Origin: Mycobacterium kyorinense
GTDB taxonomy: Bacteria > Actinomycetota > Actinomycetes > Mycobacteriales > Mycobacteriaceae
Assembly: GCF_001672775.1 (NCBI RefSeq)
Contig: NZ_LZKJ01000169.1
Location: 1-47,949 of the forward strand
Direction: 5' to 3'
DNA: 47,949 bases
Part shown: positions 1-8,508 of the stretch, piece after piece
Position numbering within the stretch: the stretch's first letter is position 1
Layout of the letters: each line of letters opens with the position of its first letter
The notes under the pieces: model-generated
The model's input: the letters and a program-made list of their open reading frames with translations, nothing else
Database searches by the model: none
Told to the model about the DNA's origin: nothing
Program-made: the position numbers and the translations under genes

Positions 1-25
1 AGGCAGACTCAACCCCGTAACACAC

Positions 26-143
26 CTGCTCAATTTTCGACCGGAAGAAACTGCTCAGGATTCGACCGGAACCGACAGAGGTGTATGACCTCGGCTGATG
101 GGTGACAATGTTTCGGCTGATGATTACAGCGGTTTCGGCTGAT
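26..143. mobile_element. Probable terminal repeats of an IS21-type insertion sequence (edge only)
   Basis: Two direct copies of a 21-base unit, CTGCTCA-nnn-TTCGACCGGAA, lie at 26-46 and 51-71. They are followed by three copies of TCGGCTGAT (91-99, 113-121 and 135-143, two preceded by TTT). Arrays of short terminal repeats are typical of IS21-family ends. No transposase or IstB reading frame is visible inside the window, so only an element edge or a relic could be present, with any body lying to the left. Bases 1-243 contain no convincing gene. The family assignment rests on repeat architecture only. Confidence 0.4.
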
Positions 144-243
144 CTTTAACGCTCCCAGCGAGCCTCTTGGAGCTGCGGCTTCCGCGTCGGTATTGGGGCA
201 CCGCGGCGGCTGGTGTCTGGACTGGGTAGTTTTGATCCCGAAG

Positions 244-639
244 TCACTGCGCGGAATCGGCCTTGGTCAACACCATCGCCGCTTCGTTGTACGGAAACAG
301 GCGGTAGAACATCCCTGATGGCCCCGAAACGATCGCTGCGCCCTCGGCCTTACTCACCAGACGAGGATTGACCAGCGCGATACTCCTGCCGCGCCTGTGC
401 AATACCGCCTGTCCGCCGGCCAAAACATTCTTCACCCAGTCCGAATGCAGCCCGTATCCGATGAGGACGACGAAGCCGTCGGGGGTGGGAAAGACCAATA
501 GCGGTGTTCGATAACGCCTGCTTGATTTGCGTCCGATGTGTTCGAGCGTCCCTTGGTACGGAAGCCACGGCGTTATCGACCGAGCCGCTGGATTGGTGAC
601 TCGACGATTGAATTTGGCGACGGCCCTTGGTACCCGCAT
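244..639 (-). CDS. F420-type nitroreductase/quinone reductase family protein (DUF385/Ddn-like)
   Basis: This is a 131-residue protein of the deazaflavin (F420)-dependent nitroreductase family that includes mycobacterial Ddn. Members have a small split beta-barrel fold and usually reduce quinones or nitro compounds with F420H2. Visible family features are GRKSSRRYRTPLLVF near residues 37-51 and the following GLHSDWVKNVLAGGQAVLHRRGR stretch, which corresponds to the cofactor-binding region. Length is close to the family norm. It is the last gene of a leftward run starting at the CoA-transferase near 4.8 kb, 43 bases behind the epoxide-hydrolase-like gene. The start has GAGGAG immediately upstream. 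The family is fairly certain; the substrate is unknown. Confidence 0.8.
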   Translation of the reverse strand: MRVPRAVAKFNRRVTNPAARSITPWLPYQGTLEHIGRKSSRRYRTPLLVFPTPDGFVVLIGYGLHSDWVKNVLAGGQAVLHRRGRSIALVNPRLVSKAEGAAIVSGPSGMFYRLFPYNEAAMVLTKADSAQ

Positions 640-682
640 GGCTCCTCATCCTCAGCTAAGTTCGAATCATCGATGTGCCAAC

Positions 683-1096
683 TCATGCGGTCGCGGGCAC
701 CAGCGCGCTGATGTCCTCGCCTTGAAGCAGCTTGAACGTCAAATTCAGGTCGAAGTAGTCGGTCCAGCGTGTGATCCTCCCGTCGCCATCGACGACGAAG
801 GTCCCCATTACGGGGATGGCCGGCTTGCGTCCATCGGGAGTCTGGATGTAGTCCAGGCGTTCGGTGAGCACCACGGAACCCTCGCTGGCGAGGTTTACGA
901 TCTCGAAGGCGTAGGCCTCCGGGAACATAGCGAACTGGGCCGCCATGTTCTCCACGATGGCGTCCGGTCCGGTGAAGGCAGGCATTCCCACGTTCTGATA
1001 AACGGCCCCTTCGGCGAGGAGGGGACGTAACGCTTCGGCGTCCCGATTCTCCATCAAAGCGCAGAAGTGGCGGACGATATCGGCTGGCGAAGACAT
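683..1096 (-). CDS. Limonene-1,2-epoxide hydrolase-like NTF2-fold protein
   Basis: This is a 137-residue NTF2/SnoaL-fold protein. Several residues match the active site of limonene-1,2-epoxide hydrolase: Tyr33 and Asn35 in VYQN, Arg80 and Asp82 in ERLDY, and Asp113 in WTDYFD. In the characterised enzyme an Asp-Arg-Asp set activates water, helped by Tyr and Asn. Retention of all five suggests a true epoxide hydrolase, or a hydratase/isomerase using the same pocket, and not a generic SnoaL protein. It sits 76 bases behind the alcohol dehydrogenase in the same leftward operon, so a hydrolysed epoxide could feed oxidation. Substrate unknown; a polyketide-cyclase-like role is the alternative. Confidence 0.72.
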   Translation of the reverse strand: MSSPADIVRHFCALMENRDAEALRPLLAEGAVYQNVGMPAFTGPDAIVENMAAQFAMFPEAYAFEIVNLASEGSVVLTERLDYIQTPDGRKPAIPVMGTFVVDGDGRITRWTDYFDLNLTFKLLQGEDISALVPATA

Positions 1097-1172
1097 GAAA
1101 TGAATCCTTTTCTGCGCGTAGGTGAATCAACTGCGCGGGCTGGAAGATGATGCGGATCTGCCTCGCGCCACA

Positions 1173-2288
1173 TCAGTGCTCATGGATGATCACCCCGCGA
1201 ATGTTGCGCCCGGCGAGCATGTCGTCGTAGGCCTCATTGATGTCGTCGAGCTTGTACTCGGTGGTGACGGCTTCGTCAAGCAATAGCTTGCCGCTTCGAT
1301 AGAGGCTGGTCAGTCGAGGGATGTCGGCGCGCGGGTTGGCTTCGCCGTAGAGGCTGCCCAGGAGGCGTTTCTGGAACAGCGTGAACAACGTCAGCGGCAG
1401 GGTCGGCGTCACGTCGGACATCGATGCCAGCGCGGTGGCCACCACGGCACCGCCTTTGCGCACCGCGTTGAGCGCGTCGTTGATCATCGCGCCTTCGAGC
1501 ACACCTGGCGTGAGGATGGCCGAGTCGGCCATGACCCCGCGCGTGATCTCACCAACTAACTGGGTTGCTTCCTCCATCGAGGTAGCAAAGTGCGTGGCCC
1601 CGAACTGAAACGCTTTGTCGCGCTTGCTCGGTTCGATATCCACCACGACGATATGCTCCGCTCCTGCCAGCCGCGCGCCCTGAATGGCACCGCTGCCGAT
1701 CCCTCCGCAGCCGACCACGAGAACCACGTCGCCGGGACTGACGTTGGCGGTATTCACGGCCGAACCCCAGCCGGTGGTGATGCCGCAACCGAGAAGACAT
1801 GCGCGCGACAGCGGCACATCGTCGTCGATCTTGACGACGGAAGCCTCCGACAACACACCCCACTGCGCGAAACTGCCGACGCCCGAGAGCGCCCCGATGC
1901 CCCGTCCTCTGGCTCGGCGCCGGAAGCTGCCGTCGGCTTGGACCCCCGCTAGGATGATCGCCCCGTAATCACAGAGGTTCTGACGCCCCGTGGCGCACCA
2001 GCGGCAGCGGCCGCATGCCGGCAGGAACGACGTGACCACGTGGTCGCCCACCGCCAGATCGCGGACCCCTGGACCAACCTCCTGAACGACGCCCGCCCCT
2101 TCGTGCCCACCTATCAAGGGGAAACTCACCCCGAACATGTCGCCGGTGCGGATATGGTGGTCGGAGTGACATAGACCGGTGGCTTCGAACTCGACGAGCA
2201 CCTCGCCTTCCTGTGGCGGATCGAGTTCGATCTCCTCCACCGACCACCTCTCGTTCAGCCCCCACAGAACTGCTCCCTTGGTCTTCAT
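1173..2288 (-). CDS. NDMA-dependent (mycofactocin-type) zinc alcohol dehydrogenase
   Basis: This 371-residue medium-chain zinc dehydrogenase oxidises an alcohol to an aldehyde or ketone in the cytoplasm. Catalytic-zinc ligands are Cys40, His62-Glu63 (GGHEGAG) and Cys168; structural-zinc cysteines are 92, 95, 98 and 106 (CGRCRWC...C). The nucleotide motif VGCGGIG is near 192-198 and is followed by an acidic VVD near 217. The overall pattern fits the actinobacterial NDMA-dependent family, whose nicotinamide cofactor is tightly held and re-oxidised through mycofactocin. A longer frame begins upstream, but the MKTKGAVLWG start is preferred because its ATG overlaps the ferredoxin stop (ATGA). It probably acts on the product of the neighbouring P450. 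Confidence 0.9.
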   Translation of the reverse strand: MKTKGAVLWGLNERWSVEEIELDPPQEGEVLVEFEATGLCHSDHHIRTGDMFGVSFPLIGGHEGAGVVQEVGPGVRDLAVGDHVVTSFLPACGRCRWCATGRQNLCDYGAIILAGVQADGSFRRRARGRGIGALSGVGSFAQWGVLSEASVVKIDDDVPLSRACLLGCGITTGWGSAVNTANVSPGDVVLVVGCGGIGSGAIQGARLAGAEHIVVVDIEPSKRDKAFQFGATHFATSMEEATQLVGEITRGVMADSAILTPGVLEGAMINDALNAVRKGGAVVATALASMSDVTPTLPLTLFTLFQKRLLGSLYGEANPRADIPRLTSLYRSGKLLLDEAVTTEYKLDDINEAYDDMLAGRNIRGVIIHEH

Positions 2289-2488
2289 GGCGACTCCTCG
2301 AGGATATGTATGGCACGCTCCGGGCAGTTCGCGATTGCGTTGTGCGCCCGGTCTTCCCACCCGGATGGGATATCTTCCATGGTCACGAAGGCGGTCCCTT
2401 CATCGTCGATGTCGAACAATTCGGGATACGCGGCGTAACAACGGCTGTGGCCTTGGCACACTTCTGAGTCGACACGAAGTTTCACCAC
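2285..2488 (-). CDS. Small P450-type ferredoxin, probable [3Fe-4S]
   Basis: This 67-residue one-cluster ferredoxin passes electrons from a ferredoxin reductase to a P450. Cluster residues visible are Cys11, His14 and Cys17 (CQGHSRC) and Cys55-Pro56. A non-Cys residue at the second position of the CxxXxxC motif indicates a [3Fe-4S] cluster, and His there is common in mycobacterial P450 ferredoxins. It starts with GTG directly after the CoA-transferase stop and overlaps the alcohol dehydrogenase by ATGA. It is the only ferredoxin gene seen beside five P450s, so it may serve the divergent P450 at 6.0 kb and possibly the others. No ferredoxin reductase is present in the window. Confidence 0.92.
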   Translation of the reverse strand: MVKLRVDSEVCQGHSRCYAAYPELFDIDDEGTAFVTMEDIPSGWEDRAHNAIANCPERAIHILEESP

Positions 2489-4837
2489 TCAGTCCAATCC
2501 GCCTGGGCTGGCCCCGATGACTCCTTTTTCTGTGAGCGCTGCAATCGACGCGGTGTCGAGGCCGAGTAGGTCGCCGAGGACGCTCGCGTTGTGCTGCCCT
2601 AAGGTCGGCGCTGCCGACCGATACCACCTCTCAACGCTGCGGTACCTGAAGGGAATCGCCGGCACGTGATGCCGTCCCACGATGGGATGGTCGAGGCTTT
2701 CGAAGAAGCCCCGCGCTGCCAGCTGAGGGTGCATTGAACCGACCCTGGCGTCTGCCAAATCCGCAGCCGGAACACCACGTTCAACGAGCAACTGTGCGGC
2801 GGCTGCGGAATCGTATTGGGCAGTCCATTGCTCGAGGTGCTTATCGATCAGATCATGTGCCCGTACCCGTCCTTCGTGAGTGTCCAACGCGGTGTCGTTC
2901 GCCCAGTCCGGTTCACACAGAGCCGACTTCAATTGGCGCCACTGTTCGTCCGTGGCGACCGAAATCGCCAGCCACCGCTCGGTCCCCACACATTGATAGA
3001 GCCCTTGTGGGGCGGCGTCACGGCTGCGATTCCCTAGTCGCGATATCAGGTTGCCGTACGCGGTGAATTCGACAACCTGCTCGGCGGCTGCGTTGAGCGC
3101 GGACTCAACCATCGATACTTCGATGAAAGACCCTTGGCCAGTCTGGTCACGTTGCCGGAGTGCTGCGAGCATCGCAAATGCGGAGTGCATCCCTGCGAGC
3201 GGGTCGCAGGGGCCGCGGGGGATTCGCGGCTGGTCGTACTCGTGGCCGGTCACCCAAGCCATTCCGGTCATCTGTTCCATTGTTTGCGCGAAACCGACAT
3301 TGTTGCGCCACGGCCCGTCGAGGCCGAACGCAGGCATGCGGACCATCACTATTCGGGGGTTCTGCTCACTGACGGCCTCCCACGTGATGGCGAAATTGTC
3401 GAAGACGCGGGGCGAGAAGTTCTCGACCAGAATGTCCGAGCGCGCGACGAGTCCGAAAAACAGCTCCCGGCCTTCGGGACAGGACAGGTCGAGGGTGAGC
3501 CCTCGCTTATTGGTGTTAGTCGCCAGATACATCCCAGACCGTTCCCACCACTGAGTCTGATCGGCGAACGCTGCGGCGGCCATCCGCGCGCCGTCAGGGT
3601 GTTTTGTCGACTCCAGGTGAATGACCTCAGCGCCGAGCGCGGCGAGAATGTGCGTGGAGGAGGGGCCCGCCCACCACGCTGTCGCGTCGAGAATTCGTAT
3701 GCCCTCCAGAGGAAGTCGCGGTGCGCGGTCGGCAGCGATCGTAATCCTGCTGTGGTCGGGTACTTCTGTGGTTTCGCCGAGCGGGGGAGCGCCGGCGGTG
3801 GGCGAGGGTCGTCGGCCTCTGATCCGGTAGGGCGCCAACGGGTGGGTGAAGCTGCCGTCGGCATACGTGCCCCACACGCCGCGCGCCGCGAACTGCGGGT
3901 GGTCCAACACGGTCTGGCCATTGTTGACCGGTGAGACGGGGATCCGCAGATCGGAGGCCAGCGCGACGATCTCGTCTGTGGAACGTTGCGTCGTCCATTC
4001 CCGCACAATCCGATTCCACTCGTCCCGCCGTTCCCACCGCGTCGTGGCGAGGGCCCACGCCGGGTCATCGTCGAGTAGATCCAACCGGCCGATCATCGCG
4101 AGGAATGACTCGAATTGTTGGCGGGTATTGGTATTGAAGCCCACCCATCCGTCCGCCGTTGGTTCGATGGAAGGGATTTCAACCTGTCGCGCCGGCACGG
4201 TCAGCGGGGGACGGCCGGCCAACTCGTGGTAGAGGTCGGCGAATCCGCTGGCGCTGAGGTGACACGTCTCCAGCAATGAGCAGTCCACGATTTCGCCTGC
4301 GCCGCCGAGTTGAACTCGCCGCAATGTGCCAAGCGCCGCGACGGCGGCGTAGCTGGCCATTACCCATTCGAAGACTCGACCGCCGGCTTGAATGGGCGGT
4401 TGGTCCGGACGACCTCGTAACGCCAGGGTTCCGCTCTCGGCCTGGATCGTGAACTCCGTCGAGGGTCGGTCCCGGTACGGTCCGGTCAACCCGTAAGGAG
4501 AGAGCGTCACGATCACCAGGTGCGGCGCTCGCCGTAGGAGGGCCTCGCGGTCGAGTGCTCCGGGGCCCAGAGAATCGACGAACACATCGGCGGAAACGAT
4601 CAGAGGCTCCATGTCGGCCAACGAAGTGCCAACGACCGAACGCTTGCCGGCGTTCAAGAATTTGAACAGCGCGCCGGCGTCGTGGCGATCGCCAAACGTC
4701 CTGCGGCGGAATGGATCCCCGTCCGGATTTTCTATCTTGATGACCTCCGCTCCGAGGTCGGCGAACAACTTGGTGCAGTACGGGCCTGAAATTTCCGTCG
4801 CCCACTCGACGACACGAACCCCGCGCAGAGCGATCAT
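2489..4837 (-). CDS. Tandem-fused family III (CaiB/BaiF) CoA-transferase
   Basis: Two CaiB-type domains lie on one chain. The first runs from IALRGVRVVEW (residues 2-12) to about 350; the second starts near LPLEGIRILDATAWW, around 375. Family III enzymes move CoA between carboxylic acids through an aspartyl-CoA intermediate. At the aspartate position both halves carry glutamate (VDCSLLET, Glu190, and IEVSMVES). The MIALRG start gives 782 residues; an in-frame ATG at 4900 would add 21. Fused proteins of this size occur in mycobacteria. It heads the leftward operon CoA-transferase, ferredoxin, alcohol dehydrogenase, epoxide-hydrolase-like protein and reductase. A likely TetR operator lies at 4916-4930. 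Its likely role is activating an acid made by the oxidative steps. Confidence 0.85.
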   Translation of the reverse strand: MIALRGVRVVEWATEISGPYCTKLFADLGAEVIKIENPDGDPFRRRTFGDRHDAGALFKFLNAGKRSVVGTSLADMEPLIVSADVFVDSLGPGALDREALLRRAPHLVIVTLSPYGLTGPYRDRPSTEFTIQAESGTLALRGRPDQPPIQAGGRVFEWVMASYAAVAALGTLRRVQLGGAGEIVDCSLLETCHLSASGFADLYHELAGRPPLTVPARQVEIPSIEPTADGWVGFNTNTRQQFESFLAMIGRLDLLDDDPAWALATTRWERRDEWNRIVREWTTQRSTDEIVALASDLRIPVSPVNNGQTVLDHPQFAARGVWGTYADGSFTHPLAPYRIRGRRPSPTAGAPPLGETTEVPDHSRITIAADRAPRLPLEGIRILDATAWWAGPSSTHILAALGAEVIHLESTKHPDGARMAAAAFADQTQWWERSGMYLATNTNKRGLTLDLSCPEGRELFFGLVARSDILVENFSPRVFDNFAITWEAVSEQNPRIVMVRMPAFGLDGPWRNNVGFAQTMEQMTGMAWVTGHEYDQPRIPRGPCDPLAGMHSAFAMLAALRQRDQTGQGSFIEVSMVESALNAAAEQVVEFTAYGNLISRLGNRSRDAAPQGLYQCVGTERWLAISVATDEQWRQLKSALCEPDWANDTALDTHEGRVRAHDLIDKHLEQWTAQYDSAAAAQLLVERGVPAADLADARVGSMHPQLAARGFFESLDHPIVGRHHVPAIPFRYRSVERWYRSAAPTLGQHNASVLGDLLGLDTASIAALTEKGVIGASPGGLD

Positions 4838-4915
4838 CGTGCGGCTTTCCGTGTTCTGCATCCGCATGGCTGCGGCTTGGTTGGCAACGACGCTAGCCAC
4901 GGGAAAGCTGACGTG

Positions 4916-4930
4916 TCAAGTGCGACTCGA
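4916..4930. promoter_or_regulatory. Candidate TetR operator TCAAGTGCGACTCGA
   Basis: An inverted repeat, TCAAGT-GCG-ACTCGA, lies between the CoA-transferase start and the end of the TetR gene. Almost the same sequence in the opposite orientation occurs at 5761-5775 on the other side of the TetR gene. Counting flanks, 17 of 20 bases agree. Two near-identical palindromes bracketing a TetR gene and sitting in front of two divergent operons are best explained as its operators. Confidence 0.6.
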
Positions 4931-4962
4931 TAATCCTGGCCGCAGTTGAGTCGTTGGGGCTT

Positions 4963-5652
4963 TCAGTCGGCCGCGCGCACCTTGGAGGACCGTTGGACCC
5001 GCCCGCTGCGTTTGGCGGGCGGCTTCGTAGTCGACGTGCTTACCCCTTTGGCGAGGATGTGCGAACCCAGTTCGATCTGCGCGCGGATGTCTGACTCCGC
5101 CGTACCAAACCAGCGTGGTCCGAGGCTCGTCGTGAAGATGATGAAATTGGCCAGCAGTTCGGCGAACAGGTCGGCGTCGACGTCGGCCCGGATCTGCCCC
5201 GCCGCCTGGTAGTGGCGAACGCCTTCGGCGATCACGGCTGTACGGCGTGCGTGATTGGGTTGCAGCACTCGCAGCGAGAAGTCGGGATCTGACAACGCCC
5301 GACCGGAGATGTCCCAGCCGGGAACGCCGCTGGCCCGGTCATCGATCCTCAATCTCGCAAAGAAAAGGCGCTCGATATAGTCCTCGAAGCGCGTAGGCAG
5401 GTCCGCCACGACTTGCTCTTCTGCCTCACTGACCAGGTCCGCGATCTGTCGAGAAACGACCTGCTCGAAGATGCCTCGCTTGTCTACGAAGTAGTGGAAC
5501 AGCATCGCCTCCGAGCAGTCCGCGCGACGGGCGATCTCCTTCGTCGCCGCGGCCGCGTATCCCGCTTCGGCAAACACCTCAGCGGCTGCTTCAAGGAGGG
5601 CTCGTTGTTTGCCGTCCTTGTCGCGGACTCGCCGCCGCGCGCCTGTGGTCAT
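4963..5652 (-). CDS. TetR-family transcriptional regulator
   Basis: This TetR regulator is 229 residues from the MTTGARRRVRDKDGK start. The N-terminal helix-turn-helix covers roughly residues 15-62, with ATKEIARRADCSEAMLFHYFVDKRGIFEQVV being the typical TetR recognition-helix region. The C-terminal part is a variable ligand-binding domain. A longer frame continues upstream to 5721 but its extra residues are non-typical and Arg-rich, so the internal ATG was chosen. It lies between the leftward CoA-transferase/ferredoxin operon and the rightward P450 operon, and matching palindromes occur on both sides of it. It probably represses both until a pathway metabolite, often a CoA thioester in such systems, binds. 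Confidence 0.88.
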   Translation of the reverse strand: MTTGARRRVRDKDGKQRALLEAAAEVFAEAGYAAAATKEIARRADCSEAMLFHYFVDKRGIFEQVVSRQIADLVSEAEEQVVADLPTRFEDYIERLFFARLRIDDRASGVPGWDISGRALSDPDFSLRVLQPNHARRTAVIAEGVRHYQAAGQIRADVDADLFAELLANFIIFTTSLGPRWFGTAESDIRAQIELGSHILAKGVSTSTTKPPAKRSGRVQRSSKVRAAD

Positions 5653-5987
5653 CACACATACTTTAGCGAGCAGCCGTCGGCTGAGGGGAGGCCTGCACGC
5701 GTGCCGCCCGTTCGCGCGCACTGCGCGGGCGCGTCGATCCTCAGTGCTTTCAGGTAGTTATCGAGTGCGACTTGACTCCGCCCAGTCGACCATTTACTGT
5801 TCTGCCAAAGCAAATTTCGGCGAGTGCGAGAAATCCGAGGGCCGGCGCAAATGGCACGTGAACGGCGGCACGATTGCGGCGTGCCTGGAATGTGGTCGGC
5901 CCCTCGGTGGTGGCTGTCTAGCCGGGCTGACCGCTGGCGGTGTCTCGAGGTCGGCGTGCCCGCTTTCGCGGGCGGGAAGGACTAGCC
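5653..5987. promoter_or_regulatory. Intergenic control region between TetR and P450 operon
   Basis: These 335 bases carry no convincing gene. They separate the leftward TetR gene from the rightward P450. They hold one operator candidate at 5761-5775 and a ribosome binding site GGGAAGG at about 5974-5980. Short overlapping frames here look like shadows, with no recognisable motif. Confidence 0.6.
5761..5775. promoter_or_regulatory. Candidate TetR operator TCGAGTGCGACTTGA
   Basis: This is an inverted repeat, TCGAGT-GCG-ACTTGA, and the partner of the site at 4916-4930 in reversed orientation. It lies 109 bases from the TetR start and 212 bases from the P450 start, so it could serve autoregulation and control of the P450 operon. 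Confidence 0.6.
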
Positions 5988-7214
5988 ATGGTGAGCAAAT
6001 CACCAGAGGAACACGCCCGGAACCTCGACCTTCGTCACGAGGATTTCAATGATCAAGAATTCCTCTACGAGGTCTACTCGGTGATGCGGGAGAACGGACC
6101 GTTCAGTCACCAAGACGTGCCATTCCTGGGCCCCACGCCGGGGGGCGCGTGGATCGCCACCCGCTACGACGACTGCTACGAGATCTTGCGGGACTGGGGC
6201 AGCTTCTCCAGCAAGCCCCTTGGGATGGAAGGCCACCCGATGTCGTTGGGCGACATCGTGATCACCGCGGATCCGCCGCGCCAGCAGGAGCTCCGCAAAG
6301 TTCTCAACCCATATTTTTCGCCGGGCCGGATGAAGGAGCTAGAGCCCCAGGTGCGCGCGGTCACCGATGGGTTGATCGACAATTTCATCGAATTGGGCAG
6401 CGGCGATCTCGCAGACGTTGCATGGCAGCAACCTGGGATCGTGTTCTTCCGGTATCTACTCGGCATGCCCGTTGAGGATATACCGCTCTACATCGAGACA
6501 GCTGACCTCGCGATCAATGGGGAGAGCGAAGAGATCCGAAACGGTTCGATGACGAATCTGTACCTCCGCGTACGCGAGGAGATCGACAAACGTCGTGGTG
6601 AACCGCCGCGTGACGACCTGATCGATGTTTTACTCGCCGCTGAGATCGACGGCGAGAAATTGAGCTTCGACGACGTTGTCGCGAATGTGATGCTGCTGGT
6701 GCAAGCGGGGCTCGAAACGACCTCTAGTGCAATGTCATTCGCCTTCTTCTATCTGGGCACCCATGCTTCGGAACGCGACCGACTCATACACGAACCGGGG
6801 TTGCTGCCGAGGGCGATAGAGGAATTCATCCGGTTCGCCGGTTCCGTCCACGGTCTGCATCGCTCAGTCGCGGAGGAGGTTGAACTAAGCGACCACAAGT
6901 TCTGTCCCGGTGAGACGGTCGTGGTGAACTTTGCGGCCGCCAACCGCGACGCGCGCGAGTTCGACGAGCCGGACAGGTGCATTTTCGACCGGCAGGCAAA
7001 CCGCCACCTCGGGTTCGGAGCCGGCGTCCATCGCTGTCTGGGCTCCAATCTCGCCCGGCTCGAGTTTCGGGTGGGCGTCGAACAGACCCTGAATCGGATA
7101 CCCGACTACGTCATCCCGCCTGGAGCAAAAGTTGATTTCCACGGGAACTCGGTCACCCGGGGCTACCGCGCCCTGCCCGTCGTCTTCACGCCGGGTGGCC
7201 GCATCGGTCGGTGA
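5988..7214 (+). CDS. Cytochrome P450
   Basis: A soluble bacterial P450 of 408 residues. The I-helix oxygen-activation motif is AGLETT at 240-245, the K-helix ExxR is Glu279-Arg282, and the haem loop is FGAGVHRCLG with Cys350 as haem ligand. It inserts one oxygen atom into an unactivated carbon using electrons from a ferredoxin such as the one at 2.3 kb. The MVSKSPEEH start was chosen over an upstream in-frame ATG because GGGAAGG precedes it at good spacing. It is first in the operon P450, amidohydrolase, aldehyde dehydrogenase, CoA-transferase. The CYP family cannot be set by eye. Confidence 0.95.
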   Translation: MVSKSPEEHARNLDLRHEDFNDQEFLYEVYSVMRENGPFSHQDVPFLGPTPGGAWIATRYDDCYEILRDWGSFSSKPLGMEGHPMSLGDIVITADPPRQQELRKVLNPYFSPGRMKELEPQVRAVTDGLIDNFIELGSGDLADVAWQQPGIVFFRYLLGMPVEDIPLYIETADLAINGESEEIRNGSMTNLYLRVREEIDKRRGEPPRDDLIDVLLAAEIDGEKLSFDDVVANVMLLVQAGLETTSSAMSFAFFYLGTHASERDRLIHEPGLLPRAIEEFIRFAGSVHGLHRSVAEEVELSDHKFCPGETVVVNFAAANRDAREFDEPDRCIFDRQANRHLGFGAGVHRCLGSNLARLEFRVGVEQTLNRIPDYVIPPGAKVDFHGNSVTRGYRALPVVFTPGGRIGR

Positions 7215-7279
7215 GACGCGGCGGCCGACCGCCGACATCGTCTCGCAGCCAACGTAATAGCGATATCAGGGAGGAAGTC

Positions 7280-8485
7280 GTGGACAAGCAAGATCTTCAG
7301 TGGATGATCTCTGTCGATGACCACATCATCGAGCCCCCGAACCTGTGGGTCGACCGCGCATCGGCCGCCGACCGCGATCGAGTGCCACACGTGGAGCGCA
7401 TCGACGGCGTCGATACGTGGATCTACGACCAAGCGCGCGCGTCGGTTTTGGGCATCTTGGTCGCGGCTCACCAGAGGCCGGCCGAGTACTCCCCGCTGCC
7501 AGTGAATTACGACGAGATGCCCCGTGCCTACTTCGACCCGGTTGCCCGCATCCCTGACATGGACGAGGATCACGTGATCGCGGGACTGAACTTTCCGTTC
7601 TTCCCCCGGTTCTGTGGTCAGATGTTCGCCCACCTCGGCGACCGCGACCTAGCTCTCAAGTGCGTGCGTGCATACAACGACTTCGTCATCGATGAGTGGT
7701 GCGCGGCGGCGCCCGGCCGCTACATCCCCATGGTCATCGTCCCGTTGTGGGATACCCGACTGGCACTCGAGGAGACGCTGCGGTGCGCCGGCAAGGGCGC
7801 CAAAGCCATCGCCTTCGCGGAAAACTTGCACCCGCTGGGATTTCCGTCCATCCATTCGGGAGCATGGGACGATTTCTTCGCGGTGGTAAACGAGACGAAG
7901 ATGCCGCTGTGCACACACATCGGCTCGTCGTCGGTTAGTCCCACTACGTCGCCTGACGCACCTTTCGGGGTTCAGGCGGTCAACATCAACCTCAATCTCG
8001 CGAACTCGACCACGGATTGGTTGTTCTCGGGCAAGCTACAGAAGTACCCCGACCTGAAGATCGTGCTGGCTGAGGGCGGCATTGGCTGGATCCCCTACCT
8101 CATCGAGCGTGCAGAACATGTCGCCACCGACTACCAGTACCTGCGCGCCAACAACTGGGCGGTTGATCCGGCCACGATGCGCTTGACCCCGGTGCCCACC
8201 GACCCCGAGATTTTTCCGAAGTCACCGCGCCAGCTCTTCCACGACCACATGTACGGCTGCTTCATTGAGGACGACTTCGGGGCGGCTAACCTCGACGCCA
8301 TCGGCGTCGACAATGTGATGATCGAAACGGATTATCCGCACACCGACAGCCTCTGGCCCAACTCTCTTCAGGCCGCTCACAAGGCACTCGACGGCCGGTC
8401 CGACCTCGACAAGTACAAGGTGCTGCAGGGTAACGCTCGCCGGGTCTTCGACTTTGAGCCCGCCCCGTATCCGGCGCTGGCGTAG
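7280..8485 (+). CDS. Amidohydrolase-2 family (ACMSD/LigW-like) metal enzyme
   Basis: This protein has 401 residues from a GTG start preceded by CAGGGAGGA; the frame is open further upstream to 7211 without support. It belongs to the amidohydrolase-related TIM-barrel family (PF04909), whose members are metal-dependent decarboxylases or hydrolases. The N-terminal SVDDHIIEPP carries the metal-binding DxH, and ETDYPHTDSLWP near the C-terminus carries the conserved Asp. It is one of three such proteins in the window; the others start at 40477 and 43812. Placement between a P450 and an aldehyde dehydrogenase suggests work on a ring- or carboxyl-bearing intermediate. The reaction is unknown. Confidence 0.85.
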   Translation: MDKQDLQWMISVDDHIIEPPNLWVDRASAADRDRVPHVERIDGVDTWIYDQARASVLGILVAAHQRPAEYSPLPVNYDEMPRAYFDPVARIPDMDEDHVIAGLNFPFFPRFCGQMFAHLGDRDLALKCVRAYNDFVIDEWCAAAPGRYIPMVIVPLWDTRLALEETLRCAGKGAKAIAFAENLHPLGFPSIHSGAWDDFFAVVNETKMPLCTHIGSSSVSPTTSPDAPFGVQAVNINLNLANSTTDWLFSGKLQKYPDLKIVLAEGGIGWIPYLIERAEHVATDYQYLRANNWAVDPATMRLTPVPTDPEIFPKSPRQLFHDHMYGCFIEDDFGAANLDAIGVDNVMIETDYPHTDSLWPNSLQAAHKALDGRSDLDKYKVLQGNARRVFDFEPAPYPALA

Positions 8486-8508
8486 TCAACGGCTGACGGC
8501 TTCCCCTG

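Noticed and set aside
146..229. Possible 3' end of an IS-encoded protein on the minus strand (ending RKPQLQEARWER)
   Set aside because: The reading continues open into the reductase gene with no start or family motif, so it cannot be supported as a gene.
1097..1112. GAAATGAATCCTTTTC just upstream of the epoxide-hydrolase-like gene, resembling the recurrent operator
   Set aside because: It fails at several defined positions of the motif and lies inside an operon directly beside a start codon; chance is likely.
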